Source: Phytophthora quininea (lineage: Eukaryota; Oomycota; Peronosporomycetes; Peronosporales; Peronosporaceae). From it: DNA of 64,000 bases. The number at the start of each line of letters is the position of its first letter. Within the stretch, counting starts at the first letter, position 1. The notes under the pieces were generated by a model. That model was not told the origin of the DNA and searched no databases. It saw only the letters and a program-made list of their open reading frames with translations. Shown piece by piece: positions 10,113 through 20,982 of the stretch. The stretch lies in NCBI GenBank assembly GCA_011947345.1, contig JAAVTG010000064.1, forward strand, positions 62,001 to 126,000, in the 5' to 3' direction. Made by a program: the position numbers and the translations under genes.

Positions 10113-11951
10113 CAGATGAGAGACTGAAGTCTTAATAGTAAAGGAGCGGGTTCCAGTAGCGGTAACTGTTGGTGATGTATTCTTTGCGATTGCCGATCTC
10201 AATGATAGGTCGTTTCATACAGTAAGGTGGCTCAGCCACTGGTAGGCGAGGAGCGAAGGTGCAGCGGAGGTGACAACTCAGGTGTTGCCGTACCGATAGC
10301 AGTCGTCATGAGGCGCGGCGCGACATGGTCGGAGGTGGCGCCGAGGGAATCTGACTTTACCGACCCCTTCTTTTACTGACCGTTCTTGACTGTATTCCAA
10401 TTGGCAATTTGTGTGGTGGACACCACATGTTGCCATTTTCTGGAGCGAGTATCCGACGGCGAATCAGCCGAAGTTCTGCCGACGGCGGCGCAGCAATGCG
10501 GTGAAGGGGAGCGCAGCTCCATTCACTTTGCACCGCGCAAGACTCAGCACTGTGCGCAGTCTAGTTGGTGGCAAGTGGCCAAAGACTGCGACTACCAAGC
10601 GACACGAAAGCAGAACGGTTACGGCTTTGCAGAGCAGCATGGCATGACGGAGCGACAAGACGAGGCGATCGCTGAGGGCTGACTCTTGCCTTTCTTGGTG
10701 GAGATGGAGAGCAGACTACGTCTGCTTGTATGCCGACGGTGGAGGAACACACGTGGGGGCAGACTTCATTCGTCTTTGACCCAGCAGTTCTAGAGTTGCT
10801 TTGTTTTGAGCAACAGATCGAACTGGATGGCGAGTACTGTACCAGCCAACTGCGGATCGACAGACGTGACCCAAAGCCCAAGACATTCGAGTGCGCTTCT
10901 CGGCGATTGGTGTGGGAGAAAATAAGGGCCGGGAGTTGCTGTGGCCGATGGACGGCACCAAGATAGTACGCTACAGTACGTGCGGCGTCCAGGTCATGGT
11001 AATCCTTAAGAAGCGCAGACCAGATCCAAGCAAACTGCAGGTACCACGTAGAAATCTGCAGCTCCGGCGAGCTCCCTGTAGCCTCCTATCTCCGAGCCAC
11101 TTCTACGACTTGGACGACTAACATCATCAAGAGCAAGGCAGTCGCCCGACGGCGCAAGAAAGACCCCAAGCTTCCAACTCGAAGTTGCAGCTGTTGAGCC
11201 GGATAAGTTTGCTTGAAACCGCACAAGATCTAGGTCAGCCTAGTCCCATGGAATAGCTGTCGCGTGTGGATGCCGTGAGGAATGCAACGTAGCGCAGCGA
11301 ACGAACTCGTGGTGCCAAGGAGAACTCGACTCGGCGGTGAATTCGTCAAGCAGAGCAAGTCGAGTGCTATGCGATATCGTGGTGAATATCGAGAGGAGAA
11401 GTATTTGCCAGCCTAGCCGTGCAGTTGCAACTGGGTCCGGTGTTGCGGTTGCAGTCGAGATTTACGCCAATGGACGGCGTGGACATCAGTCTCCGATCGT
11501 GGATTGGCTGAAACCCTTTGGATCTCTCGAGGAGGGATGACCTCCAGTCAATCCCACTGCACATGAAGCGCCACCCGGCCCCGCAAACAACGCTACCAAG
11601 AGTTCCTGTTGTCGATCACAGAGCTCGGAAATTCGCGTCTGCATGGATTGGATGCAACACGTAATCTGGTCCGGGAAACCACAGAGTTTGGCTAGTCGAG
11701 ATTGCCGTGAGCCGCAGCTCTTGGCCACCTCGCCATCTCGAACTTGCCGTTTGTATTGGCGCTGGTCAAAGAAACGCCACGCCGGAAGGGGCGCACGCGA
11801 TGTCGCCCCGCCGCGAGGTTTTACGGAAAAACCTCGGGTCACTAGCGACCAATCTCTCGGGTGAGCTGCCGGAGCTGGAGCTGCTCGCGTGTCATTTCTG
11901 CGGAAGAACCGAAGCCGAGAAGAGGTCGAAGCCAAGAGAGAGGAGAGAGAG
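10113..11951. other. Unresolved region upstream of the CCHC gene
   Basis: Several overlapping short frames exist on both strands (for example 10386-10682 and 10730-10966, plus), but none shows a recognisable domain. The last 250 bp is GC-rich and likely holds the promoter and 5' UTR of the CCHC gene, including an upstream ATG at 11800. Confidence 0.35.
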
Positions 11952-12398
11952 ATGGAGTCTGCTGACCAGCGCAAGTGCCACAACTGCGGCCAGGCGGGCC
12001 ACTTCCGCCGCGACTGCCCCGAGGCACCGTCCCAGGAGGGCGGCTTCGGCGGCTTCAGCGGCGCCGCCTGCTTCAACTGCGGCAAGGTGGGCCACCTCAA
12101 GCGCGACTGCCCCACGGGCGGCAACCGCGTGTGCCACAACTGCGGCCAGGCCGGCCACTTCCGCCGCGACTGCCCCGAGGAGGTGCAGCCCCCAAAGTGC
12201 CACAACTGCGGCGAGACTGGCCACCTGCGTCGTGACTGTCCCCAGGAGCTGCACGAGTCGCGCAAGTGCCACCACTGCGGCCAGACCGGCCACCTGCGCC
12301 GCGACTGCCCTGACGACAGCGGCCCGAGCGAGGACAAGTGCTACCAGTGCGGCGAGACGGGCCACTGGGCCCGCAACTGCCCCGGTGCCAAGGCCTAA
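11952..12398 (+). CDS. CNBP/Gis2-like protein with six CCHC zinc knuckles
   Basis: A 148-residue protein built almost entirely of six C-x2-C-x4-H-x4-C knuckles (for example CHNCGQAGHFRRDC, CFNCGKVGHLKRDC, CYQCGETGHWARNC). Short linkers separate them, with a glycine-rich spacer between knuckles one and two. This is the architecture of cellular nucleic-acid-binding proteins (CNBP, yeast Gis2), which bind single-stranded RNA/DNA and act in translation and mRNA stability. I chose the ATG at 11952, which lies just before the first knuckle; the frame stays open to a GTG further upstream, so a longer or spliced N-terminus is possible. Third-position GC is very high, unlike the transposon genes around it, and the frame is intact. 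It is likely a housekeeping gene. Confidence 0.87.
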   Translation: MESADQRKCHNCGQAGHFRRDCPEAPSQEGGFGGFSGAACFNCGKVGHLKRDCPTGGNRVCHNCGQAGHFRRDCPEEVQPPKCHNCGETGHLRRDCPQELHESRKCHHCGQTGHLRRDCPDDSGPSEDKCYQCGETGHWARNCPGAKA

Positions 12399-13064
12399 GT
12401 AGGTCGAGGACGCCTATCGAGCTGCGAGAAGGAGAGAGGAGGGAGCGAGACGAGAGAGAGAGGGTATAGATGTGTGACGACGCGCGGAACTGCCCGCTTT
12501 GTACTAGTATTATCCCGAGGAGAATTCGGCCTTTCGTGGTGGCGAGACGCGGTAGTGAAGGTGCGAGAAGAGAGAGAAGGAGCTGCTGCCCCCACCGGCA
12601 GACGCTCAGATTTCTTATTACCCCCCTAGTAAACTACAATGATACCTGTCTGTGCGTGTTGCTGGATCGCCACGTTCCTGATGGAGAGGAAGCGGCGTGT
12701 GATGAGGGGCAATACTGCTGTAGTTGGAGGATTGGCATAGCAATGCTATGAAGTCATTCTGGTGATGCGTCCACCATGACAATGGTCGCCATCATTGGCA
12801 GTGAAATGAAGGGCGCAAGTAAGGGGAAAAGATTCCTAGATGCATACTAGTACTGCAGTACGATAGAAACATGGGAAGGAGACCTGTTGAACGCGGGTAC
12901 ACTACCAAATACATCTCGAAATCCTCGAGCGTGCTGCCTCGCTGTCTCGTTAATTTTTCTCCATATTTCTCCTTCGTACTTGCTTTTCCTCATCTCTTGT
13001 CTGTTGCTCGCCGAAGCGAACGGATCGGCTTCCTACCGCGTCGTCTCTCTTCGACGGCGACGCG
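12399..13064. other. Intergenic region between convergent host genes
   Basis: This holds the 3' flanks of the CCHC gene (plus) and the NDUFA1 homologue (minus). Short frames occur on both strands but show no domain. Confidence 0.5.
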
Positions 13065-13359
13065 CTACGATTGTTTCGCATTAAATGCTGCCGCCCGCGC
13101 CGCCAGTTTTCGGTCGCGCTCGTCCATCAAGCGGTCCCAGTCGGTCAGCAGCTCCAGCTTGCTCTGTAAAATGGAAGAGGTAACCACCAGAATGGACAAG
13201 AGAGGTTAAATCAGCTAAACCAGGCGGTTAATACGAGCAACAGGGGCGCACCTGCATGTTGTTGCGCGCCTGCCACTTGTTGACGGCGCCGTAGCCCACG
13301 CCCATGAGCGAGAAGGCGACGGAGATGACCACGAGGCCCGGCAGCACTTGGTACGGCAT
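13065..13359 (-). CDS. NDUFA1: Mitochondrial complex I subunit NDUFA1 (MWFE) homologue, two exons
   Basis: Exon 1 (13359-13252, 36 codons) and exon 2 (13163-13065, 32 codons plus stop) flank an 88-bp GT-AG intron and join in phase. The 68-residue product starts MPYQVLPGLVVISVAF, a single membrane helix, then a soluble part with DWDRLMDERDRKL. Size (human NDUFA1 is 70 residues), the LPGL-x-V start of the helix and the W-x-x-LMxERDR motif fit the MWFE subunit. That subunit sits in the inner mitochondrial membrane and is needed for assembly of NADH:ubiquinone oxidoreductase. No frame damage is seen, and base composition is GC-rich like its neighbours in the host-gene island. The next gene ends 121 bp upstream on the same strand. 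Confidence 0.86.
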
Positions 13360-13479
13360 CCTGTTCGCTGGACGATGCGATCGAGAGGCTGAGGTCGTTT
13401 GTTTTTATTATATATACCAGGGAGTCATTAAGCGGTGGTGACACACTAAATACGATCCTGGTAGTCAATTAGCATTGCA

Positions 13480-14001
13480 TCACTTCCTGCTCTTGCCAGC
13501 TAGCTGCTGCACTTGGATCTCCACGGAGGACGCCTCCAGCACGCAGGGGAAGTCGGTCAAGGAGAAAGGATCCAGCAGCACGTCATCGTCCATACACAGT
13601 TGCTACAGTAAACGTCTTTAGACAGAAGTTAAACTGTGTAGCCATGGTTGTAGCCAGTTACCGTCTCCTCTTGCTGGAGCGCGTATTCGACTTCCAGGAA
13701 CGCCTTCAGCACGGCAATAGTATGACCCTTCTTGAACTGCAAAGCAGTTAGTACAATAAGTACATATATCTTGAAAGAGCCTACCTCGCGCGATACTGTC
13801 GAGTCGTCAGGCAGGACAAAGGTGATCTAGAACAAATGTAAGATGAATACAAAAGCTATTTAGCACCTTAAACTACGGCACCTGGATGGGCTCCTCTTGC
13901 AGCGCCCTGACGTGGTCGAACTTGCTCTCCTCTCCATGCCTGACATTGTCGTCTTTACTCCCGGCACTCAGCAAGCCCAGATCGAGCGCGGGCTGCGGCA
14001 T
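13480..14001 (-). CDS. Small ubiquitin-like-fold protein, four exons
   Basis: Four exons (14001-13882, 13826-13785, 13736-13662, 13602-13480) with GT-AG introns of 55, 48 and 59 bp join in phase to give 119 residues. After a polar N-terminus of about 38 residues comes a domain reading ITFVLPDDSTVSREFKKG, then TIAVLKAFLEVEYAL, DDDVLLDPFSLTDFP and a beta-strand-like end. This beta-hairpin, helix, D-x-x-x-L-x-D-P pattern resembles a ubiquitin-like fold. I do not recognise the specific family. No di-glycine end is present, so it is unlikely to be conjugated. The intact spliced frame and GC-rich codons mark it as an expressed host gene. Confidence 0.8.
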
Positions 14002-14989
14002 GGTCGATATGTCTCTTCAAGATTGCTGACAAAATTGGTGTTTTCAAAATACTCCAGCGCTTAAGCATGCAAAACGCTGGCAAGTCGCTTTCCAAGCAGG
14101 AATGCGGCCTCCAGCGACGGCGTTGTCGGTGCCAGTCTCGAGGATGTTGCTGGTGCGGGGCGGCGACAATGCCAAGTTTGTTCCAGACCACGATGGGCCG
14201 ATCGCTGACGCTATCGAAGGCCAAGGTGCAGACTTGCGAGGCAAAACTGTGCGTCGAGGACGCCGACAAGGTCGCCTTCTGTCGGTCAGAGCGAGAGCAG
14301 AAATAAGACTCAATAACCAACTGCAAGACGACACATACATTGTCAAAGTACTCAATCACGCGAGCAGGAGCAAAGTTTTGATCCGCTTGGTATTGTTCGT
14401 CTACTATCGAAACTTTTGTTTCTCTCAATTAAACGACTGGTTGTTCATTTTTTTATTAATATTACTAAATCTGTTTGTTTTGCATGTCGTAGAGATTTCA
14501 CTAGAACCCACCAACACTCGAACGATTGTGGGTTTGCTGGTCACCCCGAGTAGAATATGTTGGACATTGGTGATAAATAAGAAAAGTATTCATTGTCGAA
14601 TGATACTAGCAAACGGGCGGGTTAGTTCCTTCAAAACAGTTTTTATTCTACGGTCGGTTGATTTGCATAGGCTTTCCGCCCACGTAAGGAGCAAGACGAC
14701 AGCGATTCAAAACGTTTTCTACGGACCTCTCCTCCGATTCAATCTACCGAGAACTTTCGCATCAACAGAAGCAAAATAAATATGGCTATCCATTCTGCAG
14801 CTTTATCCTACCACTAAAACGCGGTGGCCAACACACAACCAAGAAGAAGAAATTTAAGTTGATTAACCAGTCGGATAAACCATTTTTCTAGCTACGATCG
14901 TATACTACTTAGTCGTTCTGCTGCTTAGTTTCGTGAAATCCAAACGTGACTTGCTGGTAGTGTGTTTCGCGGCGCAGGTTCCAACACAC
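14002..14989. other. No clear gene; duplicated effector flank
   Basis: Long overlapping frames on both strands (13955-14428 minus, 14102-14779 plus) lack any domain and are probably chance ORFs. The part near 14698-14722 matches effector 3'-flanking sequence at 7266-7290. Confidence 0.4.
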
Positions 14990-15420
14990 AACCAAGCACA
15001 GCACGGTAAAAACTTTCATACGTCTTGCTGTTGGCGATATTTAGAGTGTAGAAGACATCGTTCTGACTCACATCGGACTTTCGCAACGCCCCAAACACCT
15101 TGAACAGATACTTCTCGTTCCCACCCGTCTGTCAAGAACCTTCTTAAACGTCTCGTCGATGGGAATACCCTTATCCGATTTTCATTTCAAAATGGCCTTC
15201 TCCCAGGCCTTATGGGCGTTCTTGAAAATCTCGCCGATACTGTCGTCACTTTGCAGCCACTCCTGGAGCTTGGTTTCTACCTTGGCCTGTTTAATCACTG
15301 CTCGGGCTCTTGAACATATACTCGTCGCTCTCAATGGCCAGTTTGAATGTCGCGTCGATGGAAATGTCTTTGTCCGATTTACCTTTCGGCTTCTTCGCTT
15401 GGAGGATGCTGATGAATGCA
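14990..15420 (-). pseudogene. Rearranged RxLR effector fragments
   Basis: Minus-strand pieces of the effector C-terminal region lie in a scrambled order. One is a helical segment (VIKQAKVETKLQEWL, DDSIGEIFKNAHKAW) at about 15310-15182. After it come a shifted segment with SDKGIPIDETFKKVL and the final module (YLFKVFGALRKSDVS, FYTLNIANSKTYESFY) ending near 15000. Upstream, at about 15420-15320, is another copy of the same linker region (KSDKDISIDATFK). No signal peptide or RxLR is present. It is a mosaic of at least two copies. Confidence 0.55.
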
Positions 15421-15532
15421 CCACTCTCGCAAGGCAACCAAGCAAGCACGAGCTGCCGCTAAGAAAGCCCAACTGACGCAGACGGATGTCTTCATTAGCA
15501 AGACATTCGAGAACGCCAAAAAACTACGACTG
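15420..15532 (+). pseudogene. RxLR effector helical-module fragment, plus strand
   Basis: The plus strand encodes RKATKQARAAAKKAQ followed by VFISKTFENAKK, the helical module seen in the other copies. It stands head to head with the minus-strand fragments that end at the same point, marking an inversion breakpoint near 15420. Confidence 0.5.
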
Positions 15533-15796
15533 CCAATTCCCAATTCTCCAAATATTTTTTTATTAAAATGAGTTGATTAACAATTTAACGGATTTCTCGT
15601 CTGAGCTGGTTTATCTCGTAGCATCAGATCTATCGTTGAGGAATCCAAATGGTGTGTTGCTCTAGAGCGATAGCATTCGTGTCTTTTGGCGGTTCGAAGC
15701 CCAATTGACGTGTTATCGACAGTATTGCCGATTCGTCCTAATGGAGCTCAGCTGCGTGTTGGAAGATGGATTGGCAGTGCATTTTGAAGGAGCACA

Positions 15797-16270
15797 TCAT
15801 CCCTGGAATGCTTGGAGTTCGGTTGGGGCCTCCCTGAAGAGAATGTCATTTCGCAGTCTCCACGTTGCATGGAAGATGATTGCCGTGTGTACTCTCCACA
15901 GAAAAAGGAGTACCTTATGATTTTCTCGCCAACTTGCTCGCAGGTCTTGTGCTGTGGGGAAGAGCAGAAGCCGCCAAGTCAATCGAGTTCTGAACGCCCG
16001 ACGCCAGGGTTTGTATACGTGTTCCCACATCGATGTAAGCGATGTGCACGTGAAGAAGCAATGTTGTACTGTTTCAATCGCTCGGCACCCAGGGCGTACA
16101 CATTGCTCAATTGTCGGGATCAGTGATTTCAAGAAGTATAGTCTCGAGCCGACGGTAACATCACCGCAATATAGTCGAAACATCACATCATGAGCCACTG
16201 GAAGTAGCAGTCCTCGCAGTGCTAGTACTTTTGACAGCGTTCGGTGAACACGTCGCCATGGACATCCCAA
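15797..16270 (-). pseudogene. LINE reverse transcriptase C-terminal fragment (zinc-binding end)
   Basis: An open frame of 157 codons reads LLLPVAHDVMFRLYCGDVTVG, then CVRPGCRAIETVQHCFFTC and W-rich sequence (LFLWRVHTAIIFHATWRLRND). This pattern of short hydrophobic runs, C-x4-C...H-C-x3-C and trailing tryptophans is typical of the zinc-binding region after the reverse transcriptase in oomycete non-LTR retrotransposons. The endonuclease and polymerase parts are absent upstream (above 16270), so it is a truncated copy. Confidence 0.65.
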
Positions 16271-17399
16271 ATCCTCAAGTAAATGGTGCTCCAGCGCAGG
16301 CGCTTGTTCAAGCAGCTTACCTCAGTCCTTTTTCCGTTGTTTTGGGAATAATCGTACGCTTGGCGTAGTGGTATTAGCACTACTCATCGATTATCCGTGA
16401 ATTGGAGGTGTGTTTGCTGTATTTGCCGCTTGGATCTCTCCTGGATGAGGTTGAGGGAGAATTCTTGACATGACTTCTCTCAACTGTCTGTAGAGACGAA
16501 AAATATCCGTAAGGACAACTTCAGATCCGAGTATCAGGTGAACCGTTGAACATATTTTGGCGAAGAACGCGGCCGATGAAGGTCAGTCATGATTTTCGTC
16601 TAGAAAATCGGCAAAACAGTCCAACTTTTTCTCCGCAAGTGCACGACATAAGCAGCCAAACTTGGTAGTACCTGACCCTAATGGCGTCGAAGTTTGTGTT
16701 AACTCTCTGGAGTGCCACAGATGGAATTCAGATGACATATTTCACCATATTGGACGGTACAATGCAAATTGCACTTTTTGAGTCTGCTGACTTGTAGCGA
16801 TGATCGTTGTGGCCAATTTATTCTGTCCCAATCGCGCAGAGTTCGACGCCACCACAGTGGCATCATTGTTGCTCTCCACCCCGCTGGTCGAGGTGGATCT
16901 TGAAACAAAAGTCACTGGATTGTGACCTAGCAAATTCCCCTAGCGTAGTTGGATTATATGCATCATTGGTCGATATCACACGTTATCATCGCTGTCTGAG
17001 TTGGAACTGGTGGTCACCACAAAATGCTGCAACTGCTGTAGGTGCTGACGGCGAATTACTGTTGCTACATCAGGGACTCCGATTCCGTCCATTTCTCGCG
17101 GTGTCGCCGCTAGTCCTTTCTGTACAATGCTCACGCCCGTTTTTCCGACACTAATGCGATTGAAAAACGTAGCGGTTTATCATTCCTTGCCATCGCCTTA
17201 TAAATCGCGTGGGAATTATCACCCAATTCTCCAAGTAAACAAGAGGTTATCTCAGCAATCGCAAATCGCTGGCGAAGCTCTGAGGTTCTTCTAGGAGACA
17301 GCAACGGACCTACTACAATCAGCAACGACTTTCTTCCCAGTCATTTGAGTTACACGTCTAGAATTTGTTGTTAACAAGTTGAAACACACAGGACCTTAC
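16271..17399. other. No gene recognised
   Basis: Short frames (16742-16933 minus, 17131-17325 minus) have no recognisable domain. The segment may be decayed transposon sequence. Confidence 0.4.
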
Positions 17400-17684
17400 A
17401 CTACGTAAATGTTGCGTCGGAGTCTCTGTGGGTAGAAGCTGTTGTAGGCAATGTTAAGCATCCTTACTTTGGCGGTCTTCAAGGCTCAAAACATCCTTCT
17501 GAAAAATTCGTTGATCGGAAGGAAATCGTCGTTCTTCACTTGTGTTTGACGTCTTTAAAGGCTTGCTATCTTGACCCCTTGGCGCTATGTCAGGCGCCGA
17601 AATTGTGCCTCCAGGGCCTTGACGGTTGAGGCCGATCCAGCCTCTAGAAAGGCAACCGTGGCAACAACAAACCGATCGACGCAT
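17400..17684 (-). pseudogene. Heavily decayed RxLR-family effector
   Basis: An ATGCGTCG start at 17684 is followed, in a shifted frame, by a short hydrophobic stretch (DRFVVATVAFLEA). An EER-like SEERRF lies at about 17520, and a trace of the C-terminal module (MLNIAYNSFYPQ) near 17450-17415. The internal helical module is largely deleted. Start, EER and end come in family order, so I call it a collapsed copy. Confidence 0.42.
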
Positions 17685-18132
17685 GAGCTGTGTTAAATAA
17701 ATAAAGTCGCTCCCAGTTCGGAAGTGAATGCTGGCGAACTACCCCACGGTAGAAGTGGTGAAGTTGGCATAAATGGCAAGGTTATGACGTCTACGAGAAT
17801 GTTGTGCCCGAGAGCCCCGATAATTTGTCTTGCTACAATACAGTATTTGCAACTTCTCAGCACCGATCAGAAACTTGTGGTGAGAGTCCATTGAAACGCA
17901 GTTCGTCGAAGAAGACAACGATGACGTCCTCGACCACCACTTCGAGTTATTGCTCGGACACGCTAATAGCGATTGGAGAAGGGGAGGGGCTGTTGAAAAC
18001 AGCAAAAGCCTTGCTTAGTGCCAACCACTAAAACACCTCGTCGATCACCGATTTGAGCAAGAGTTTTGTATTAAAATGGGCGAATCGAAGTCCCAGACAC
18101 AACCTCCTCCGCTCATCTATCCGACTAGCCTC
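17685..18132. other. No gene recognised
   Basis: Flanking sequence between two effector copies. A 75-codon frame at 17804-18031 (plus) has no features. Confidence 0.4.
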
Positions 18133-18874
18133 CTACGCTAACTTTTTATAAAATTCCTCGTAGCGATCGTAAAAGTTGCGATACGTAGGGCTGTTGGGGA
18201 CCTTGAGCGTGATCCAGACGGTGTTCGGATGAACCTTACCGTTCTTCATCGCCTGTAGCACCTTGTCCATGTACGTCTCATCCATAGCCGCCTTGTCAAC
18301 GATCATCTTCAGGTTTTCGGGGATGGTCTCCAGCTTCGCCTCATCCCTGTTCTTGAGGTTCTTATCAAAGTCTTTCAAGGCATTTTTGAACGTATCGGAG
18401 ATGAATTTATCGTTCATCATCTTCTCGTTGAGTTTGGCTTCTGCTTTGGCCAGCTTGAGCGCCTCCTGAGCCTTTTTCACTTCCGGGGCGTCTTCTTCAG
18501 GCGAAGCGCATTCTTGATGAAGGAAAATAGCCTGGCGATGAAGTTCTTCGACTTATCGTTGAGCTTGGCTTCTGCTTTGGCCTGTTTGAGCGCCTCCTGA
18601 GCCTTTTTCACTTCCGGGGGCGTCTTCTTCAGGCCAAGCGCGTTCTTGATTGACGAATACGACAGTCTCTCTTCCTCGTCGGGATCGGCTGCTTTGAGGC
18701 CGCGTAGATGTCTTGCCTCGGTGTTTGGCACCGCCTCGATTGAGAGTGTCAAAAGCGGCGATCCCGTTTTCAAGGTGTCGATATCTTCAACACTTGCAGC
18801 TGAGGCGAGCGTACCGATTGCCAGCATGATAACTGTCGCGACGACGAAAACGAAGCGGGGACCGGTGGACGCAT
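18133..18874 (-). pseudogene. RxLR effector with internal duplication and homopolymer frameshifts
   Basis: A canonical RHLR motif followed by DEEER lies about 50-70 residues after a signal peptide (RFVFVVATVIMLAIGTLASA). The ATG at 18874 is one base out of frame with the signal peptide. The helical module is duplicated: SSIKNALGLKKTPPEVKK and SFIKNALRLKKTP share the same following segment. At the second copy a GGGG run, where the first has GGGGG, shifts the frame; a separate open frame continues from 18480 to the TAG at 18133 with the C-terminal part (MDETYMDKVLQAMKNGK, then YRNFYDRYEEFYKK). The RxLR-dEER part is intact but the gene cannot make a full protein as assembled. Confidence 0.75.
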
Positions 18875-19239
18875 GGGGTGACGCAGAAGCTACTTGTTGG
18901 TTTTGGAGAAAGTTGGCAGATGACAACAAGTTTGCGGGCCAATGCAATGGATGTGATCGGCTCGCGGGTGTACAGTGCTGGAAGAAGCCCCAATCCGATG
19001 CACGGACATCTGGTCGGACTGGTCTGATGGACTGCAGAGGTTTTCAGCTTGTAGTCACTCGCCAGTCGCTGCTTTGATACTACAGTAGAGTCGGTTGACA
19101 GCCCACCGCTCAAGCGCAAACTCGAACTCTCTCTTAGAGAGACTCTCTAACTTGTAAGTACGGTAGCCGATAGCAAACCAGTGGCATGAGCGTGCCTGTA
19201 AGACATTCATTTCTTACGTGATGATGCCGCAGATCCCTT
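18875..19239. other. Effector upstream flank
   Basis: No gene seen. The sequence corresponds to the promoter side of the effector copy at 18133-18874. Confidence 0.35.
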
Positions 19240-19620
19240 TGAGTAGACATACAGTTCGGAGTGGAGGGGGAGGCAATGTTTTTGAGATGTGCTCTACATC
19301 TTGGCGTAACCAACATGGAATCCAGAAGTAACCCACAACAACGCGGAGATACTCTAATCTGCTGGCAGCAGTGCTGCACAACGGAGAGGACTAGCTGCAA
19401 GGAATTAACTGACACGTGAATGAAGCTCTGTCTTTTGTTATAGGAACGGCTCCAGAATCTCACTTCGACTGGAGCCACATGCACAAATCTTACAAATTCT
19501 GTAGAAGACAACGACCTCTGTGCGTTCGCTAATTCCGTTGTTTACAATATTTCAGTGGCTGGTGCTATTCCTTTCATGTTGGAGGCTGAACCGCTTGAAT
19601 TCTCAACCGAAGTGTTAGTG
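19240..19620. repeat. Duplicated effector-flank block, copy 1
   Basis: Segments such as tggagggggaggcaatgttt followed by ttgagatgtg, agctgcaaggaatt, and tcatgttggaggctgaaccg also occur in the same order at 45660-45910, and partly at 5945. The block is non-coding and seems to travel with effector copies. Confidence 0.4.
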
Positions 19621-19766
19621 GCCCCATGTGTTTGCCATGACGTCTGATTGGTCATTACGACTTGACCAAAAACGCGTGTTGACGAATGCGTGCGCCGATG
19701 CGAGAACATATTAGCCAATCTCCTGCGCCGTCGTGACCATATCTTGGAAATGGCTGCGCAAGGAAC

Positions 19767-20982
19767 TTGGGGTGCGACCGCAGCCTCAAAGCCCGGCGTC
19801 GGCGCATCACGAAGGCGACTGACGGGCTCATATGTGGTCTGGTGTGTGTAGCTGCGTACACGCGCATTCACGCCGGCACGCTTTTGAAGGAGAACGAATT
19901 TGATCAATACTATCGCATGAAATATTCAAGCTTCAAAGTACTACTTGAGTCCTCGCTCCCTATTTGGTCGTTGACTACTGTCAGTCTATTCGTCGCTCGC
20001 GTGGGATTCCACCTCTTTCTCCAGCCGGAATGCTGCAGTGCACTCTCTCATGGTTGGGGGAGGCAGCTACCATTACATTCACGTGATCACCGGGGTTAGC
20101 CGTTCCACGTTTTACCGAGTTGTTTATCGCGTGATGTTCGCGATCAATCAAGAGTGCTGGCGAATACATTTCCGAAGACACCGATGATTTAACTAAAGCG
20201 GCGGCTGGGTTTCAAAGTATTAGCAAGCATGGTGTAATAGCTGGCTTTCTTGGAGCAATTGACGGCTGGTTGTGTCCTATTCGGCGGGATGAGTGTGGGC
20301 GTGTGATTTCTTTTTCTCAGGACATTACCAGAAGTATGGATTGAATGTCCAAGCGTGTGCAGATCATTTATCTCGATTTTCAGCATTTTCGGTAAAATCC
20401 CCGGCGGAATGAATGATTCGTACGCGTTCAAACGCTGGAAAGTGAGCGAAGTGCTGACCACCATGAAAGGACCGTACTTTGTAATTGGAGACAATTAGAG
20501 CTGTGATGACACCGTTCAACAAAACCAAATTGGATGAAGACTATGACAAGCGTGACAGCTGCAACTTTTACGTCAGTCAGCTTCGAATACGCGTCGAAAT
20601 GGCGTTTGGATTGCTTGTTAACAAATGGAGAATCCTAAAGCAGCCTCTTCACGTTCGATTACGTCACTGCCGAGTCGTTATTTTTGCATGGATTCGACGA
20701 CATAACTTTTGTATTAATCAGCGCTGCTCATTTTCCCATTCATCGCCGCAAAAGGTGTTGACAACAATGCAGCGGGAGGTTTACTCTTGGAATAAGATAC
20801 GTCGCTTAGATTATGAGGATACCGTCGATGATTCTGTGGTTATTCTACGCAACGGCACTGCCGTGGACTTGATGGATGAAACAGTACGCACGAATCTGGT
20901 CGAGTTTATTGCTAGCAAAACTTGCGACGCCCTCTACGAGGAAGCAACAAGAAAAACAGCAAGCGCAATAAAGGGTGGATGA
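19767..20982 (+). pseudogene. PIF/Harbinger transposase, multiply frameshifted
   Basis: Across several frames the plus strand shows the Harbinger DDE transposase in order. It has an N-terminal F-x-x-YYRMKYSSFKVLLE region, then VIAGFLGAIDGWLCPI with the first catalytic Asp. Next are YQKYGLNVQACADHLSRFSAF and the PGGMNDSYAF region, GPYFVIGDN with the second Asp, and QLRIRVEMAFGLLVNKWRIL with the catalytic Glu. The final open frame runs 20485-20982. At least three frameshifts or stops lie before it. Inverted repeats and a 3-bp target duplication were not found, so the element ends are unknown. A non-autonomous Harbinger derivative sits elsewhere at 29269-29846. Confidence 0.8.

Noticed and set aside
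11486..12337. A 283-codon minus-strand ORF rich in Trp/Gln/Ser across the CCHC gene
   Set aside because: It is the antisense of the zinc-knuckle repeats, and its repeat pattern follows directly from them.
13955..14428. A 157-codon minus-strand ORF beside the ubiquitin-like gene
   Set aside because: It overlaps the real spliced gene start out of frame and shows no domain.
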